From the NCBI GenBank assembly GCA_035995205.1, contig DASYKS010000090.1:1-64000 (forward strand): 64,000 nucleotides of DNA, given 5' to 3'. Position 1 is the stretch's first letter, and the number at the start of each line of letters is the position of its first letter. Source of the stretch: DASYKS01 sp035995205 (lineage in GTDB: Bacteria > Acidobacteriota > Thermoanaerobaculia > Multivoradales > UBA5704). The position numbers were made by a program, and so were the translations under genes. Positions 10,051-19,271 of this stretch are shown in pieces. A model generated the notes under the pieces. That model ran no database searches. It was not told where the DNA came from and saw only the letters and a program-made list of their open reading frames with translations.

Positions 10051-12645
10051 TCACTCCTCGCGTAGCGCCTCGGCCGGCGAGGTGCGCGCCATCTTGATCG
10101 CCGGCACCACCCCGGCGAGCAGCGCGGCGGTCAGAGAAAGCGCCACGGCACCCAGGAAAACGCCGGGCGTGAGCACCAGGTCCATGCTCCACCCGAACGA
10201 GCGGCGATTGATCACCTCGATCAGGATCAGGGCAAGCACGAAGCCGACCGGGATCGAGAGGAGCCCGGCCGAGAGCCCGAGCAGGCCGGTTTCGGCGGCG
10301 ACCAGCGCGCCGACTTCGCGAGTTGTCATGCCCAGCGCGCGCAGGACGCCGATCTCGCGGGTTCGTTCGAGCTGGAGCGCCAGCAGCGCCGAGAGCACTC
10401 CGAGAAACGCGACCAGCCCGGCGAGGAACCGAAGCACGCCGGTGATCTTGAACGTCCGATCGAACACCACGAGCGAACGGCGGCGCAGCTCCTTGTTGCT
10501 GCGAACGCCGAGTGGCGCCTCCGGGTCGAGCGTTCGGACGATGGCCGCGACACGTTCCAGCTCCGCATCGCTCGCGCCTTGGGCGAGATCGAGCCCAAGC
10601 CCGGAGACCCGGTCGTCGCGCCAGAGCCGCCGGTAATGAGCCCCATCGATCATCGCGATGCCGCGGTCGGAGGCATAGTCGAGATAGATCCCCGCGACGC
10701 GGAACGGTTTCACCCCTTCGGCGGTGGCAAGCGGCAGCGACGAGCCGACGCGAAGGCCCAGCCTGGCGGCGAGCGGTTCGGAGGCGAGGATCTCGCCGCG
10801 CGCAAAGCCCGCCCAGGCATCTCTTACGTTACCTTGGCGAATCACGGTGGCCGCGGGGTCCCCTTCGACCGCGATCAGACGGACCGTTCCGGCACCTTTC
10901 CGGGGCGAGGCCGCCTCCGCCCGGCGCAGCGGACGCACCCGCACGACGCCCGGGATCGCGCCGAGCCGGGCGATCAGGTCCCCCGGGCGCGACGCGCCAA
11001 CGAACCCCGCCTCGCGCTCTGCCGGGCCGACGTAGAGGTCCGCGGTGAGCGACCGGTCGAGCCAACGCTCGACGCTGCCGCGGAAGCTCGCGATCATCGC
11101 GCCCACCCCGACCGTGACCGATACCGCAACCACCAGGGCCGCGACCGCCACCCCCGTGCGCGACAAGTTCCGTTCGAGCCCGGTGGCGGCCATCCGGCCG
11201 ATCCACCCGACCCTGCCGGCGCGGCGCCCCAAGGCGGCGCGTAGCGCGCGGCCGAGGAGGACCGCGGCGCCCGGCGCGAGCAGGGCGAAGCCGATGATCG
11301 CGCAAAACATTACGACGAATGAGGCGAACAGGCCCGGCACCGGCAGGACGAGCGCGCCGAGCGCGAGACCGAGCGCGCCGGCTCCGGTCGCGCGGCGGAG
11401 CGCGCGCCCGCTCTTCGCTTCGAGCAACGAGCGGACCATGGCGCCCTGCGGCGGCGTGCCGGTCGCTTCGATCGCGGGCGCGAGCGCCGCGAGAAGGGTG
11501 ACCCCCAGGCCCACGGCAATGCCGGTGACGAAGGTCCAAGGCGGCAGCGCCAGGTCTCGCACGCTCAAGGCGAAATAGAGATCGTTGATCGTGCCGGCGA
11601 CCAGCCGCACCAGCCCGCGGCCGAGCACCACGCCGGCCACGAGCCCCAAGAGCGTGCCGACCGCGCCGATCGCCGCCGCTTCGCCGAGGACGCCGCGAAA
11701 GATCTCGCGCCGCGTGGCGCCCAGAGCGCGCAATAGCCCGAGCAGGCGCCGCCGCTCGACGACCAGAAACGTCATCGTGTTGTAGATCAGGAACGTGCCG
11801 CAGACCAGGGCGAGCAGCGACAGCGCCTTCAGGTTCATCCGGAACGCGCGGGTCATCTCGTCCCCCTCGCGCAGTCGGCCCGCTGCCTCCTGAATCTGCA
11901 CACCGGCAGGCAGAAGGGTACGGACCCGGGTCAGCTCGCGCGCGCCGGCCGCACCTTCTGGCAGTACGAGATCGATCCGCGTGAGGTGTCCAAGTCGGCC
12001 GGTCGCCTCCTGGGCGGTGGCGATGTCGCAGATCAGCAGATCGGAGAGGGAAGAGGAGCCTTCTCCGGGCGCGGGTTCCAGCAGGCCGGAGAGCAGCAGG
12101 CTGCGTTCGAACGTCCCAAAGCGGGCGGCGAAACGCTTGCCGACCGCGACACCCAATCGCCCGGCCGTCCCGCGCGCGAGCAGGCACGCTCCGGGAACGG
12201 TGAGAAAGGTCTTAAGGTCGAGCCCGCCTCCGGCGATCCGACCGACCGCGGGACGGAACGGCGCCTCGGAGAATGGATCGATGCCGAGCAGCGGCAGCGC
12301 CTCGGGCTTTGCACCGCGGGCTTTGGGCGTGACGATCGCGGTCGCCTCGATCACGGGAGCCGCGGGGCGTACCCCCGCGCGGACCAAGCGGACGAAAAGC
12401 TCCTCAGGGATTCCTTCCGGCGCGCTCGCTACGATCTCGTGAGTTGCTTTCCCCTGGAGCGCGCCGAGCGATAGAGAAAGCGCCTTTTTCGCACTCTGAT
12501 TCGCCAAGTCGATCGAGACGAACACCGCGACACCGAGCGCCACGCCGAGTACCGCGAGCGCGAGTTGCCAGGGGTGCCGCAGCAGGTGGCGCCGGCTCGC
12601 CCGCGCAAGAAGCGGTGCGTGCCGTGGAGAGGCCCGTCGGCTCAC
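10051..12645 (-). CDS. FtsX-family ABC transporter permease
   Basis: 864 aa. It has an N-terminal membrane anchor (residues about 25-45), a MacB-like periplasmic domain, then two FtsX domains: membrane clusters around 270-400 and near the C-terminus (residues about 735-850, ending TSPAEALREE), with an additional cluster at 425-520. The long form matches the DUF214-type permeases that pair with a LolD-like ATPase and an AttH protein. It probably extracts or exports lipids, lipoproteins or peptides from the inner membrane. It overlaps the upstream ATPase gene by 4 bp, implying coupling. Confidence 0.93.
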   Translation of the reverse strand: MSRRASPRHAPLLARASRRHLLRHPWQLALAVLGVALGVAVFVSIDLANQSAKKALSLSLGALQGKATHEIVASAPEGIPEELFVRLVRAGVRPAAPVIEATAIVTPKARGAKPEALPLLGIDPFSEAPFRPAVGRIAGGGLDLKTFLTVPGACLLARGTAGRLGVAVGKRFAARFGTFERSLLLSGLLEPAPGEGSSSLSDLLICDIATAQEATGRLGHLTRIDLVLPEGAAGARELTRVRTLLPAGVQIQEAAGRLREGDEMTRAFRMNLKALSLLALVCGTFLIYNTMTFLVVERRRLLGLLRALGATRREIFRGVLGEAAAIGAVGTLLGLVAGVVLGRGLVRLVAGTINDLYFALSVRDLALPPWTFVTGIAVGLGVTLLAALAPAIEATGTPPQGAMVRSLLEAKSGRALRRATGAGALGLALGALVLPVPGLFASFVVMFCAIIGFALLAPGAAVLLGRALRAALGRRAGRVGWIGRMAATGLERNLSRTGVAVAALVVAVSVTVGVGAMIASFRGSVERWLDRSLTADLYVGPAEREAGFVGASRPGDLIARLGAIPGVVRVRPLRRAEAASPRKGAGTVRLIAVEGDPAATVIRQGNVRDAWAGFARGEILASEPLAARLGLRVGSSLPLATAEGVKPFRVAGIYLDYASDRGIAMIDGAHYRRLWRDDRVSGLGLDLAQGASDAELERVAAIVRTLDPEAPLGVRSNKELRRRSLVVFDRTFKITGVLRFLAGLVAFLGVLSALLALQLERTREIGVLRALGMTTREVGALVAAETGLLGLSAGLLSIPVGFVLALILIEVINRRSFGWSMDLVLTPGVFLGAVALSLTAALLAGVVPAIKMARTSPAEALREE

Positions 12646-13364
12646 GCGACCTCGGCCGCGCTACGCTCGACCAGACGACCCTCGTCCAGCTGGAACAGCC
12701 GATCGGCGAGGCCGATCACCTCACGGCTGTGGGTCACCATGATCAACGTTTTCCCCGAACGCCGGGTCAGACGGTCGAGCAACTCCAAGACCTGCAAGCC
12801 GGTTTCGAGATCCAGATTGCCGGTCGGCTCGTCGGCCAACACGACCGCTGGGTCATGCACCAACGCGCGCGCCACCGCGACCCGCTGCTGCTCGCCGCCC
12901 GACAGCCGGTCGGGAAACGAGCTGCCACGGTCGGCGAGGCCTACTTCTGCGAGCAGATCCCGCGCCCGGTCGAAATCAGTCGGCGAGGTTTGCCCCGCCA
13001 ACTCCAGCGGCAGGCGCAGATTTTCTTCGACCGTGAGCGTCGGAATCAGGTTGAAGAACTGGAATACGAAACCGATCCGCCGACGCCGTAAAAGCGTCCG
13101 CTCGTGCTCCGAAAGATTCGGCACCGAGACCCCTTCGAGCAACACGTCTCCCGCGGTCGGCCGATCGATCCCCGCGATCAGATGCAGCAGTGTCGACTTG
13201 CCCGAGCCGCTCCGTCCGATCAATACCGCGATCTCTCCGCGGTGGACGCTGGCGTTCGCGCCCCGAAGCACCGAGCGCGACTTTCCCCCCTCCTCGAACG
13301 TGCGGGTGACGTCGCGCAGCTCCAGGACCGGGATCGACGGAGGGGTTGAGGCGGGGGAGGTCAC
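12642..13364 (-). CDS. LolD-like ABC transporter ATP-binding protein
   Basis: 240 aa ATPase subunit. It shows Walker A GRSGSGKST at about residue 52, Q-loop FVFQFFNL, signature LSGGEQQRVAVARAL, Walker B VVLADEPTGNLD and the H-loop VTHS. The sequence type is that of LolD/MacB ATPases that drive FtsX permeases by a mechanotransmission mechanism. It is the first gene of a three-gene minus-strand operon with the permease and AttH-like lipoprotein. Confidence 0.95.
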   Translation of the reverse strand: MTSPASTPPSIPVLELRDVTRTFEEGGKSRSVLRGANASVHRGEIAVLIGRSGSGKSTLLHLIAGIDRPTAGDVLLEGVSVPNLSEHERTLLRRRRIGFVFQFFNLIPTLTVEENLRLPLELAGQTSPTDFDRARDLLAEVGLADRGSSFPDRLSGGEQQRVAVARALVHDPAVVLADEPTGNLDLETGLQVLELLDRLTRRSGKTLIMVTHSREVIGLADRLFQLDEGRLVERSAAEVA

Positions 13365-13404
13365 GGGTATGGCTAACCGCTCCGGGAGAGGCGGAATTTC
13401 TCGC

Positions 13405-14916
13405 CTATCTCAAGAGCATGAACGTCGAGAGCGGCATGGCGACGATCCGCGGATCGAGGGCGACTCCTTCGAAATCGGATTGAGTGATCAGCAAACCGAG
13501 GGGTGCATTGTTGACAGATTTTTCCAAGAACGTTCGTAGGCCCTCCGTATCGGCGAGTGGGTCGATCCGTCGCTGGTATTTCACTTCGAGGGGGATTCGC
13601 TTGGTGCCTACGGTGAGGATGAAGTCGACCTCCGGCTCGCCGACGCGGGCCGGCAGATGGGCGAGATCCAAATTCGGAATGGTGGCGAGTGTGGCGCCGG
13701 TCACGCTCTCGGCGATTCGGCCGGCCAGCAGGCTCAGATGAGGTTCCTTTTGCAGCGCGGTCGGATCGAGAGGTACGACCTCTTGGAGCCAGCTCGCGCG
13801 GAGGCCGTGATCCGCGAGACAGATCTTCGGCCCGCCAACACTCTTCTTGAGTCGGATTTCGAGCGCCGGCACGAGTCGCAGCAGCAAGGTGTCGCCGAGG
13901 AACTTGAGGTATTGGCCGATGCGGAGGGGCTGGATGCTGGCCGCCAGAGTTCTTTGGATCTCGCGAACGAAGACCTGTCGATCCGGGGCCTGCCCGACGT
14001 AACGGCAGGCAAGCCGAAACAGCTCTTCGAGCAAAACGGAATCTCGCTTCCTGCCTCGATCCCCGACCCGCAAATCGTGCTGAATCACCCGCTTGATGAC
14101 GTTCTCGTTGAGTTGGTCCGCCAACTCGTTCCAGGAGCCTTCAGTCTGCTGATACGCGAGTGGATAGCCTCCCCGCTCCGAGAACCAAGAGAAGGCCTGG
14201 TCCCTCGACGAAGAGACGGCCGGATTACGGCCATGCTCGCGAAGGGCGTGCCAGAAATCAATTTCGGTCAGCGCCTTGAGTCCGTTGTCTGGCAGGAACG
14301 GAGGGCCCAGGTCGAGCCCACGAAATGAAGCGATCTCGGTAAGAGAAAGGACGCCGGCTTCAAGGGTCGTGATCCGGCCGGCGAGGCTGTCGCGTCCTTG
14401 CTCGATCCGTAACGCCGAGCTGCCCGTGATGACAGCCTGCGTTGCTGAATGATCGACCAGGAACTTAATCTGGGGTGCCCACGCCTTCAGGTTCTGGATC
14501 TCATCGAAGAAGAGGTACGTCTTCTCTCCGGCGTGGGCGGCTTCGTTGAGCGTCTTGCCAAGGATCGTTTCTTCGTACCAATCGGCGAGGCGGAGAATTG
14601 GCTCGAGAAAAGCCGACAACGCAGGTAACTCGTCAGCCTGAATGTAGAAGATGTGGGTCGGGAGAACCCCGGCGGCCAAGAGGTCGCCGATCACCTGAAG
14701 CAACGCCGTGGTCTTGCCGATCTGGCGGGTGCCGCGCACTACGACCGCGGGAGCCAGCCGCTTCTGAAGTCTCTGGTGGATCTGGCGGACGAGGTGACGC
14801 CGCGTCGAAGGCTGCGGGGGAACGGGATTTCCCTCCCACCACGGATTGGTTCGCCTCAGATCGCGTTCGAGATCCGGAGGGAGGACGACCGGGGGAAGGG
14901 GCGGAAGGAAACTCAC
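13405..14916 (-). CDS. AAA family ATPase with DUF4143
   Basis: 503 aa from a GTG start. Walker A is GTRQIGKTT (about residues 60-68), Walker B YLFFDEIQNL (about 137), and a sensor-like VITGSSAL follows. The C-terminal half carries the DUF4143 region with EVDFILTVGTKRIPLEVKYQRR, a restriction-endonuclease-fold-like patch (E-x-D...E-x-K). Such proteins are common, patchily distributed and of unknown cellular role; many occur in defence or mobile contexts. It is flanked upstream by the rpsT terminator and is transcribed alone. Confidence 0.9.
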   Translation of the reverse strand: MSFLPPLPPVVLPPDLERDLRRTNPWWEGNPVPPQPSTRRHLVRQIHQRLQKRLAPAVVVRGTRQIGKTTALLQVIGDLLAAGVLPTHIFYIQADELPALSAFLEPILRLADWYEETILGKTLNEAAHAGEKTYLFFDEIQNLKAWAPQIKFLVDHSATQAVITGSSALRIEQGRDSLAGRITTLEAGVLSLTEIASFRGLDLGPPFLPDNGLKALTEIDFWHALREHGRNPAVSSSRDQAFSWFSERGGYPLAYQQTEGSWNELADQLNENVIKRVIQHDLRVGDRGRKRDSVLLEELFRLACRYVGQAPDRQVFVREIQRTLAASIQPLRIGQYLKFLGDTLLLRLVPALEIRLKKSVGGPKICLADHGLRASWLQEVVPLDPTALQKEPHLSLLAGRIAESVTGATLATIPNLDLAHLPARVGEPEVDFILTVGTKRIPLEVKYQRRIDPLADTEGLRTFLEKSVNNAPLGLLITQSDFEGVALDPRIVAMPLSTFMLLR

Positions 14917-14958
14917 GGGCGCAGTATAGATCGCGTTGCCAGCAGCCCCAGAAACGCC

Positions 14959-14984
14959 AAAAGCCCTCCAAAACTCGGAGGGCT
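14959..14984 (-). terminator. Rho-independent terminator of rpsT
   Basis: On the minus strand AGCCCTCC and GGAGGGCT (plus-strand 77-84 and 62-69 of 14900s) form a perfect 8-bp stem with a 7-base loop followed by TTTT. It lies about 30 bp after the rpsT stop. Confidence 0.85.
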
Positions 14985-15016
14985 CGTCAGTGATCCGTTG
15001 GATCGCCGGGAGTCTT

Positions 15017-15283
15017 TTAGGCCTGGAGGCCGGAGACGGCGCGGGTCAGGCGAGACTTGTAGCGCGAAGCGGTGTTGGTGTGGATGACCTTTTTCTTCGC
15101 CGTCACGTCGATCAGCCCTAGCGTCGCGGTGAGAAGCTGTTGGGCCGTCTTCGCGTCGCCGCCTTCGACCGCGGTGCGCAGCTTTTTGATCGCCGTGCGC
15201 ATCTTCGAGCGGTGGCCGCGATTGCGCTCACGGTTTGCCACGTTCTGCCGATTCCGCTTTTCCGCCGACTTGGTATTCGCCAT
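15017..15283 (-). CDS. rpsT: 30S ribosomal protein S20
   Basis: 88 aa, the normal length for S20. The basic N-terminus MANTKSAEKRNRQNVANRERNR and the helical pattern (SKMRTAIKKLRTAVEGGD, KKKVIHTNTASRYKSRLTRAV) are diagnostic. S20 binds 16S rRNA at the bottom of the 30S body during assembly. It lies between two strong minus-strand terminators, so it is transcribed by itself. Confidence 0.97.
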   Translation of the reverse strand: MANTKSAEKRNRQNVANRERNRGHRSKMRTAIKKLRTAVEGGDAKTAQQLLTATLGLIDVTAKKKVIHTNTASRYKSRLTRAVSGLQA

Positions 15284-15355
15284 ATCCTTCGTCGCATCCG
15301 TTCGCTAAGACCGGCGGAGCCGGTCGGTGGGGTTCAACCTGGAGAGGTCGGAGCC

Positions 15356-15384
15356 AAAAAGAAAGTCGCACCGCAGTGCGACTT
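15356..15384 (-). terminator. Rho-independent terminator of the tol-pal operon
   Basis: A perfect 9-bp stem AAGTCGCAC/GTGCGACTT (15363-15371 with 15376-15384, loop of 4) is followed on the minus strand by TCTTTTT. It lies 33 bp beyond the cpoB stop. A T run at 15391-15395 on the plus side makes it look bidirectional. Confidence 0.85.
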
Positions 15385-15416
15385 CCAGGGTTTTTAGCAC
15401 AACGGCCTGGGCGCGG

Positions 15417-16256
15417 TCAACCGCCGAGCTCGCGCAGCCGCTGGCGGGCGAGGTTCGCTTCGTCACTCGCCGGGAAATCGCGGACCACGCGCTGAAGCTG
15501 AAGCAGCCCCTTGGTCTTCTCGCCCAGCTCAAGGAAGCTGTAGCCCTTCTTCAGGGTGGCGCTCGCCGCCTTGTCGCTTTTCGGGTAGCGGGAGAGCATC
15601 TGGTCGTACTGCTCGACCGCCTGGCGGTACTTCTTCTGCCGGTACCAGCCCTCGCCGATCCAATAGGTCGCGTTGTCGGCGAGGTCGGTGTCCGGGAAGT
15701 TCTGCAGGTACTCCTGGAATTCCCGGATCGACAGGTCGTAGCTGCCTTTGAGGTAATCGTTGTACGCGGCATCGTAGAGCGCCTTCGGGTCGGCGCCGGT
15801 GCCGCTAGGAGGCGCCGGGACCGGCGCGGGAACGCCGAAGTTGGGGTCGTTCGGAGCGCCCGGAGTGCCCGGAGCCAGCGGCGCGGGCGCCGGGGCGACG
15901 CGGAAGCTCTTCAGCTCCTGGTTCGTCGCCGCGATCTGCTGCGACAGCTGGGACAGGCGGTAGGTCGTGTCTTCGAGCTTCGCCTGGAGCGCCTCGATCT
16001 GGCCGGTGAGATCTTGCAGCTTGACCTGCATGTCGGCTTCGGTCTTGAGCAGCGAATCCATCTGCTTGCCCATCGAGACTTCGAGATTGCCGACGTCGGT
16101 CTTGCTCGGCGCCAGTTGCTGCATTTGGAGCAGCTGCCGCTGGACGTCCGAGATCTGGGTCTGGATCCCCTGGATGTCCTCGGTGGAGACGCACCCGGTG
16201 GCGGCGATCACCGCCACCAGGATGCAGGAGAGCCGGATACTGCTCGCCGCTCTCAT
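15417..16256 (-). CDS. cpoB: Tol-Pal system protein CpoB/YbgF
   Basis: 279 aa. An N-terminal signal with lipobox-like AATGC targets it to the envelope. Residues about 25-115 form a coiled-coil (repeated Q/L heptads such as QTQISDVQRQLLQMQQL). A Pro/Ala/Gly linker leads into C-terminal TPR repeats (YDAAYNDYLKGSYDLSIREF, YWIGEGWYRQKKYRQAVEQY). This is the YbgF architecture; CpoB coordinates peptidoglycan synthesis with outer-membrane constriction. The trailing signal Cys suggests a lipoprotein rather than the soluble E. coli form. It is the last gene of the operon, 8 bp after pal. Confidence 0.9.
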   Translation of the reverse strand: MRAASSIRLSCILVAVIAATGCVSTEDIQGIQTQISDVQRQLLQMQQLAPSKTDVGNLEVSMGKQMDSLLKTEADMQVKLQDLTGQIEALQAKLEDTTYRLSQLSQQIAATNQELKSFRVAPAPAPLAPGTPGAPNDPNFGVPAPVPAPPSGTGADPKALYDAAYNDYLKGSYDLSIREFQEYLQNFPDTDLADNATYWIGEGWYRQKKYRQAVEQYDQMLSRYPKSDKAASATLKKGYSFLELGEKTKGLLQLQRVVRDFPASDEANLARQRLRELGG

Positions 16257-16264
16257 CGGCCGCC

Positions 16265-16858
16265 TCAGCCGTTCGAACGACCGGTGACGACCATGTGGGC
16301 GCGGCGGTTCTGCGCCCAGCAGCTCTCTTCGCTCTCGGTGCAGGCCGGCCGCTCTTCGCCGTAGGAGAGGGTACGCAGCCGGCTGTCGGCGACGCCGAGC
16401 GAGGTCAGGTAGTCCTTCGCCGCGTTGGCCCGCCGCTCGCCGAGCGCCAGGTTGTATTCGTTGGTGCCGCGCTCGTCGGCGTGCCCCTCGATGATCAGCA
16501 CCAGCTGCGGCGCGCCCTTGAGCAGGTCGGCGTTCCGGGAGAGGTGGTCGCGGGTCTCATCGGAGAGCGAGGCCTCGTCGTACTGGAAGTAGACGTCGGG
16601 CGCGAAGCCGCGGCGGCGCAGCTCGTCGTTGACCACCTGGAGGTCCGCGGATAGCAGACGGTCCTCAACCTGGTCGTTGACCGCCGGTGCCACCGGCTCG
16701 GGAACGTCCGTGGCCGGGGAGGCGGGTGCCGTCGGCTGGACGGTCGTGGTGTCGACGTTCAAGTCCTGCGCGGGGGTGACGGGCTTCTTTTTCGGGCAGC
16801 CGTACAGCGGGAACATCGCTGCGGCCAGGATCAGGCAGGTAAGCGCTTTGCGGTTCAT
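16265..16858 (-). CDS. pal: Peptidoglycan-associated lipoprotein Pal
   Basis: 197 aa from the ATG at 16858; upstream in-frame sequence lies in the tolB-pal gap and lacks protein character. Lipobox LYGC predicts lipidation and outer-membrane anchoring. The C-terminal OmpA-like domain shows IEGHADERGTNEYNLALGERRA and ends AQNRRAHMVV, the diaminopimelate-binding fold. Pal ties the outer membrane to peptidoglycan and binds TolB. It is preceded by tolB and followed 8 bp later by cpoB. Confidence 0.95.
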   Translation of the reverse strand: MNRKALTCLILAAAMFPLYGCPKKKPVTPAQDLNVDTTTVQPTAPASPATDVPEPVAPAVNDQVEDRLLSADLQVVNDELRRRGFAPDVYFQYDEASLSDETRDHLSRNADLLKGAPQLVLIIEGHADERGTNEYNLALGERRANAAKDYLTSLGVADSRLRTLSYGEERPACTESEESCWAQNRRAHMVVTGRSNG

Positions 16859-16976
16859 GTGGATTTCTCCTTGATGCGATGGCAGTGGCAAATCATTAGT
16901 CTCCCGAGTATACCGCTTCGAGCCTCGCCTTCGGCTCCGAGTGGTTTCGTTTGGAGCCGCTTCCCAGCCCAGGCCT

Positions 16977-18347
16977 CTACTTTGGCCGCGACCAGTCGGC
17001 CATGTCATTGCTCCCTTCGGTGGTCAACTGGCGTACGTTGGCGCCGTCCGCGGCGTCCAAGACGTAGATCTGCTTGGTGCCGGAACGCCGCGAGGTGAAC
17101 GCGATCTTCCGGCCGTCGGGCGAGAAGGTCGGCGATTCGTTCTCGCCCGGGCCGGAGGTGAGCACCCGGGTCTCCTGGCTCACCACGTTGGTCACCGCGA
17201 TCTGGAACCGCCCGTCGCGCCGCGTGGCGTAGGTGACTTCCGAGCCGTCCGGGCTCCACGCCGCGCCGTCGTTGTAGCTCCCTTCGAAGGTCAGGCGGCG
17301 CTGGCTCGCGCCCTCCTCGTCCATCAGGTAGATCTGCGGGTTGCCGGCGCGGCTGGAGGTGAAGGCGATCGTGCCCCCTTTCGGGCTCCAGGCCGGATTG
17401 GTGTCGATTGCGGCGGACTGGGTCAGCCGCCGCAGGTTGCCGCCGGACAGGTCCGCGGAGAAGATCTCGATGTTGCCCGAAAGCGAGCGGGAGATCGCGA
17501 TCCGCCCGCCGTCGGGCGCGAACGTGGGGGAGATGTTGAGCGAGCCGGAAGTGACCAGCGGCCGTTTCTTGCCCGAGGCGACCTCGGCGAAATAGACCCC
17601 CGGCGGGCCGTTGACGAACGAGGTGTAGGCCACACCGTCGCCCGCCAGGTTCCAGGCCGGCGACATCGAGGTCGAGCGATGGCCGGTGAGCGGACGCGGG
17701 TTGCCGCCGTCGTAGTCCATCAGCCAGATCTCTTTGATCTTGCCGCGCTCGGAGACGTAGGCGATCTCGGACAGCGCAAAGCCCGCGCCGCCGGTCAAAT
17801 AGCGGATCACCTCGTCGGCGAACGTGTGACCGATCCGGCGCGCGGTGGCGAAGCTGCCGCGGTAGCGCTTGGCGAGAATCGACTGGCCGCTTTTCAAGTC
17901 GAACAACCGCCCCTCGAACACGACTTTCCCTTGCTCTTCGCGCAGATCCCCGGCGAGCAGCACTTCGTTGCCCGTCGAGCGGTAGACGTCGCGGTCGCGC
18001 AGCAGATCGCCGGAGAGGGTGAGCCCGGCGAGCTGCTCGGGGCCTTGGATCTCGAAATAGCCGGAAAAATCGAGATCGCGGCGCACCGTCGTCTCCAGCT
18101 CCGTACCGGCCACGGAGCCGGCCGCCGCGACGAATCCGGTCGCCGCGTACTTCGGGATCGCCAGGCGGATCTTCGCCTTCTGGTTGCGAGAAAGCTCGAG
18201 CGTCACTTCGCTCGGTTGGCTCGGTGGGACGGGCGCCGCGGCCGAGGGCGGCTGAGGCGGCGGCGTCGGGCTTTGGGCTCGAATCAGCGCCGAGCCGAGA
18301 AGGACCAGCAGCGGCAGGGAGAGGGCGGCAAATCGGCGAGTCGTCAT
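16977..18347 (-). CDS. tolB: Tol-Pal system beta-propeller protein TolB
   Basis: 456 aa from ATG 18347 (a TTG five codons upstream would overlap the tolA stop). The signal peptide ends ALIRAQ. An N-terminal alpha/beta domain (about residues 50-200) is followed by a six-bladed propeller with repeats such as SPAWNL, SPTFAPDG, NPAWSPKG, GAAWSPDG and SPTFSPDG. Periplasmic TolB relays between Pal and TolA. It sits in canonical tolQRAB-pal order. Confidence 0.95.
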   Translation of the reverse strand: MTTRRFAALSLPLLVLLGSALIRAQSPTPPPQPPSAAAPVPPSQPSEVTLELSRNQKAKIRLAIPKYAATGFVAAAGSVAGTELETTVRRDLDFSGYFEIQGPEQLAGLTLSGDLLRDRDVYRSTGNEVLLAGDLREEQGKVVFEGRLFDLKSGQSILAKRYRGSFATARRIGHTFADEVIRYLTGGAGFALSEIAYVSERGKIKEIWLMDYDGGNPRPLTGHRSTSMSPAWNLAGDGVAYTSFVNGPPGVYFAEVASGKKRPLVTSGSLNISPTFAPDGGRIAISRSLSGNIEIFSADLSGGNLRRLTQSAAIDTNPAWSPKGGTIAFTSSRAGNPQIYLMDEEGASQRRLTFEGSYNDGAAWSPDGSEVTYATRRDGRFQIAVTNVVSQETRVLTSGPGENESPTFSPDGRKIAFTSRRSGTKQIYVLDAADGANVRQLTTEGSNDMADWSRPK

Positions 18348-18358
18348 GGCACCTCGAA

Positions 18359-19255
18359 TCAACGGACGATCAGGTTCACGTCGAGGAATGGATTACGGTA
18401 GCTCGCGGGCAGCGGCGGAAACGGCGAAGCGTTCTGGACCGCGCGCAAGGCGGCCAGGTCGAACGCGTTGATCCCGGACGATTCGGCGACGTCGAGTTGC
18501 TCGATATTGCCGCGGCGGAGGATGCGGAAGCGAACGATGGTCCGAATGTTGGTTCCCGCCTGCGGCGGCGTCCACTTGGCGTCGATCTGCCGCAGCAACT
18601 GCTCGATGTAATAGCCGTAGGTGAAATCCGGGTCGATCGACGCGATCCGATCGCCGAACGGGGAGGTTCCGGCCGCAGTGCCGGCTGAAGAGCCACGCGG
18701 TCCGGCCTCGTTCCCCTTGGCCACCTCGGCGCCCGGCCCGGGCGAACCGGCGGCGGATCCGGGTTTGGCGGGAGTCGGCGGCTTCGCCGTAGGAGGAGTC
18801 GGGGCGGCAGGTTTCGTCGGCGCGGGCGCCGCGGGCTTTGCCGGCACCGGCGCGGGAGCTGTCGGCACGGGGTCGTTCCAACCCTTCGGACGGGGAAGCG
18901 GCCCGGTGGGGACCGGTGGCGGAGTGGGTGCCGGTTTCGCGACCGGCTCGGGGGCCGGCGGCTCCGGCTCGGGTTCCGCCGCGGGCTCAGGAGTGGGGCC
19001 GGGCGGCTCCGGTTTCGGCGCCTCGGCGCGTTTTCGCGGTTTTTCCACCCCCAAAGCCTGGGCGGGGACGATCTGGGCGGCGACGTACTCGATCGGCTCG
19101 GAATGCGGTTTGAAGCGGGCGAGGCCGAACGCCACGGCGACCACTCCAAGATGAAGCAGGGCGGCGAACCCCAGGGCGGCCATCTCGGCGCGACGCGACC
19201 GCCCGGCGGCGTGGCCGCGTTCGGCGAGAACTCGATCGACGGCGTCCAGGGCCAT
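18359..19255 (-). CDS. tolA: TolA/TonB-type energy transducer
   Basis: 298 aa from ATG 19255; a longer frame would overlap tolR. One N-terminal membrane segment (MAALGFAALLHLGVVAVAFGL) is followed by a Pro/Ala/Glu/Lys-rich periplasmic spacer (about residues 65-190) and a C-terminal TonB-like domain (DAKWTPPQAGTNIRTIVRFRILRRG, PFPPLPASYRNP). Position between tolR and tolB makes TolA the likely role, but the domain is TonB-type and the spacer is Pro-rich, not the long helical Lys/Ala spacer of E. coli TolA. This is common outside Proteobacteria. Confidence 0.88.
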   Translation of the reverse strand: MALDAVDRVLAERGHAAGRSRRAEMAALGFAALLHLGVVAVAFGLARFKPHSEPIEYVAAQIVPAQALGVEKPRKRAEAPKPEPPGPTPEPAAEPEPEPPAPEPVAKPAPTPPPVPTGPLPRPKGWNDPVPTAPAPVPAKPAAPAPTKPAAPTPPTAKPPTPAKPGSAAGSPGPGAEVAKGNEAGPRGSSAGTAAGTSPFGDRIASIDPDFTYGYYIEQLLRQIDAKWTPPQAGTNIRTIVRFRILRRGNIEQLDVAESSGINAFDLAALRAVQNASPFPPLPASYRNPFLDVNLIVR

Positions 19256-19271
19256 GGGTCTGCGCTTTCCG

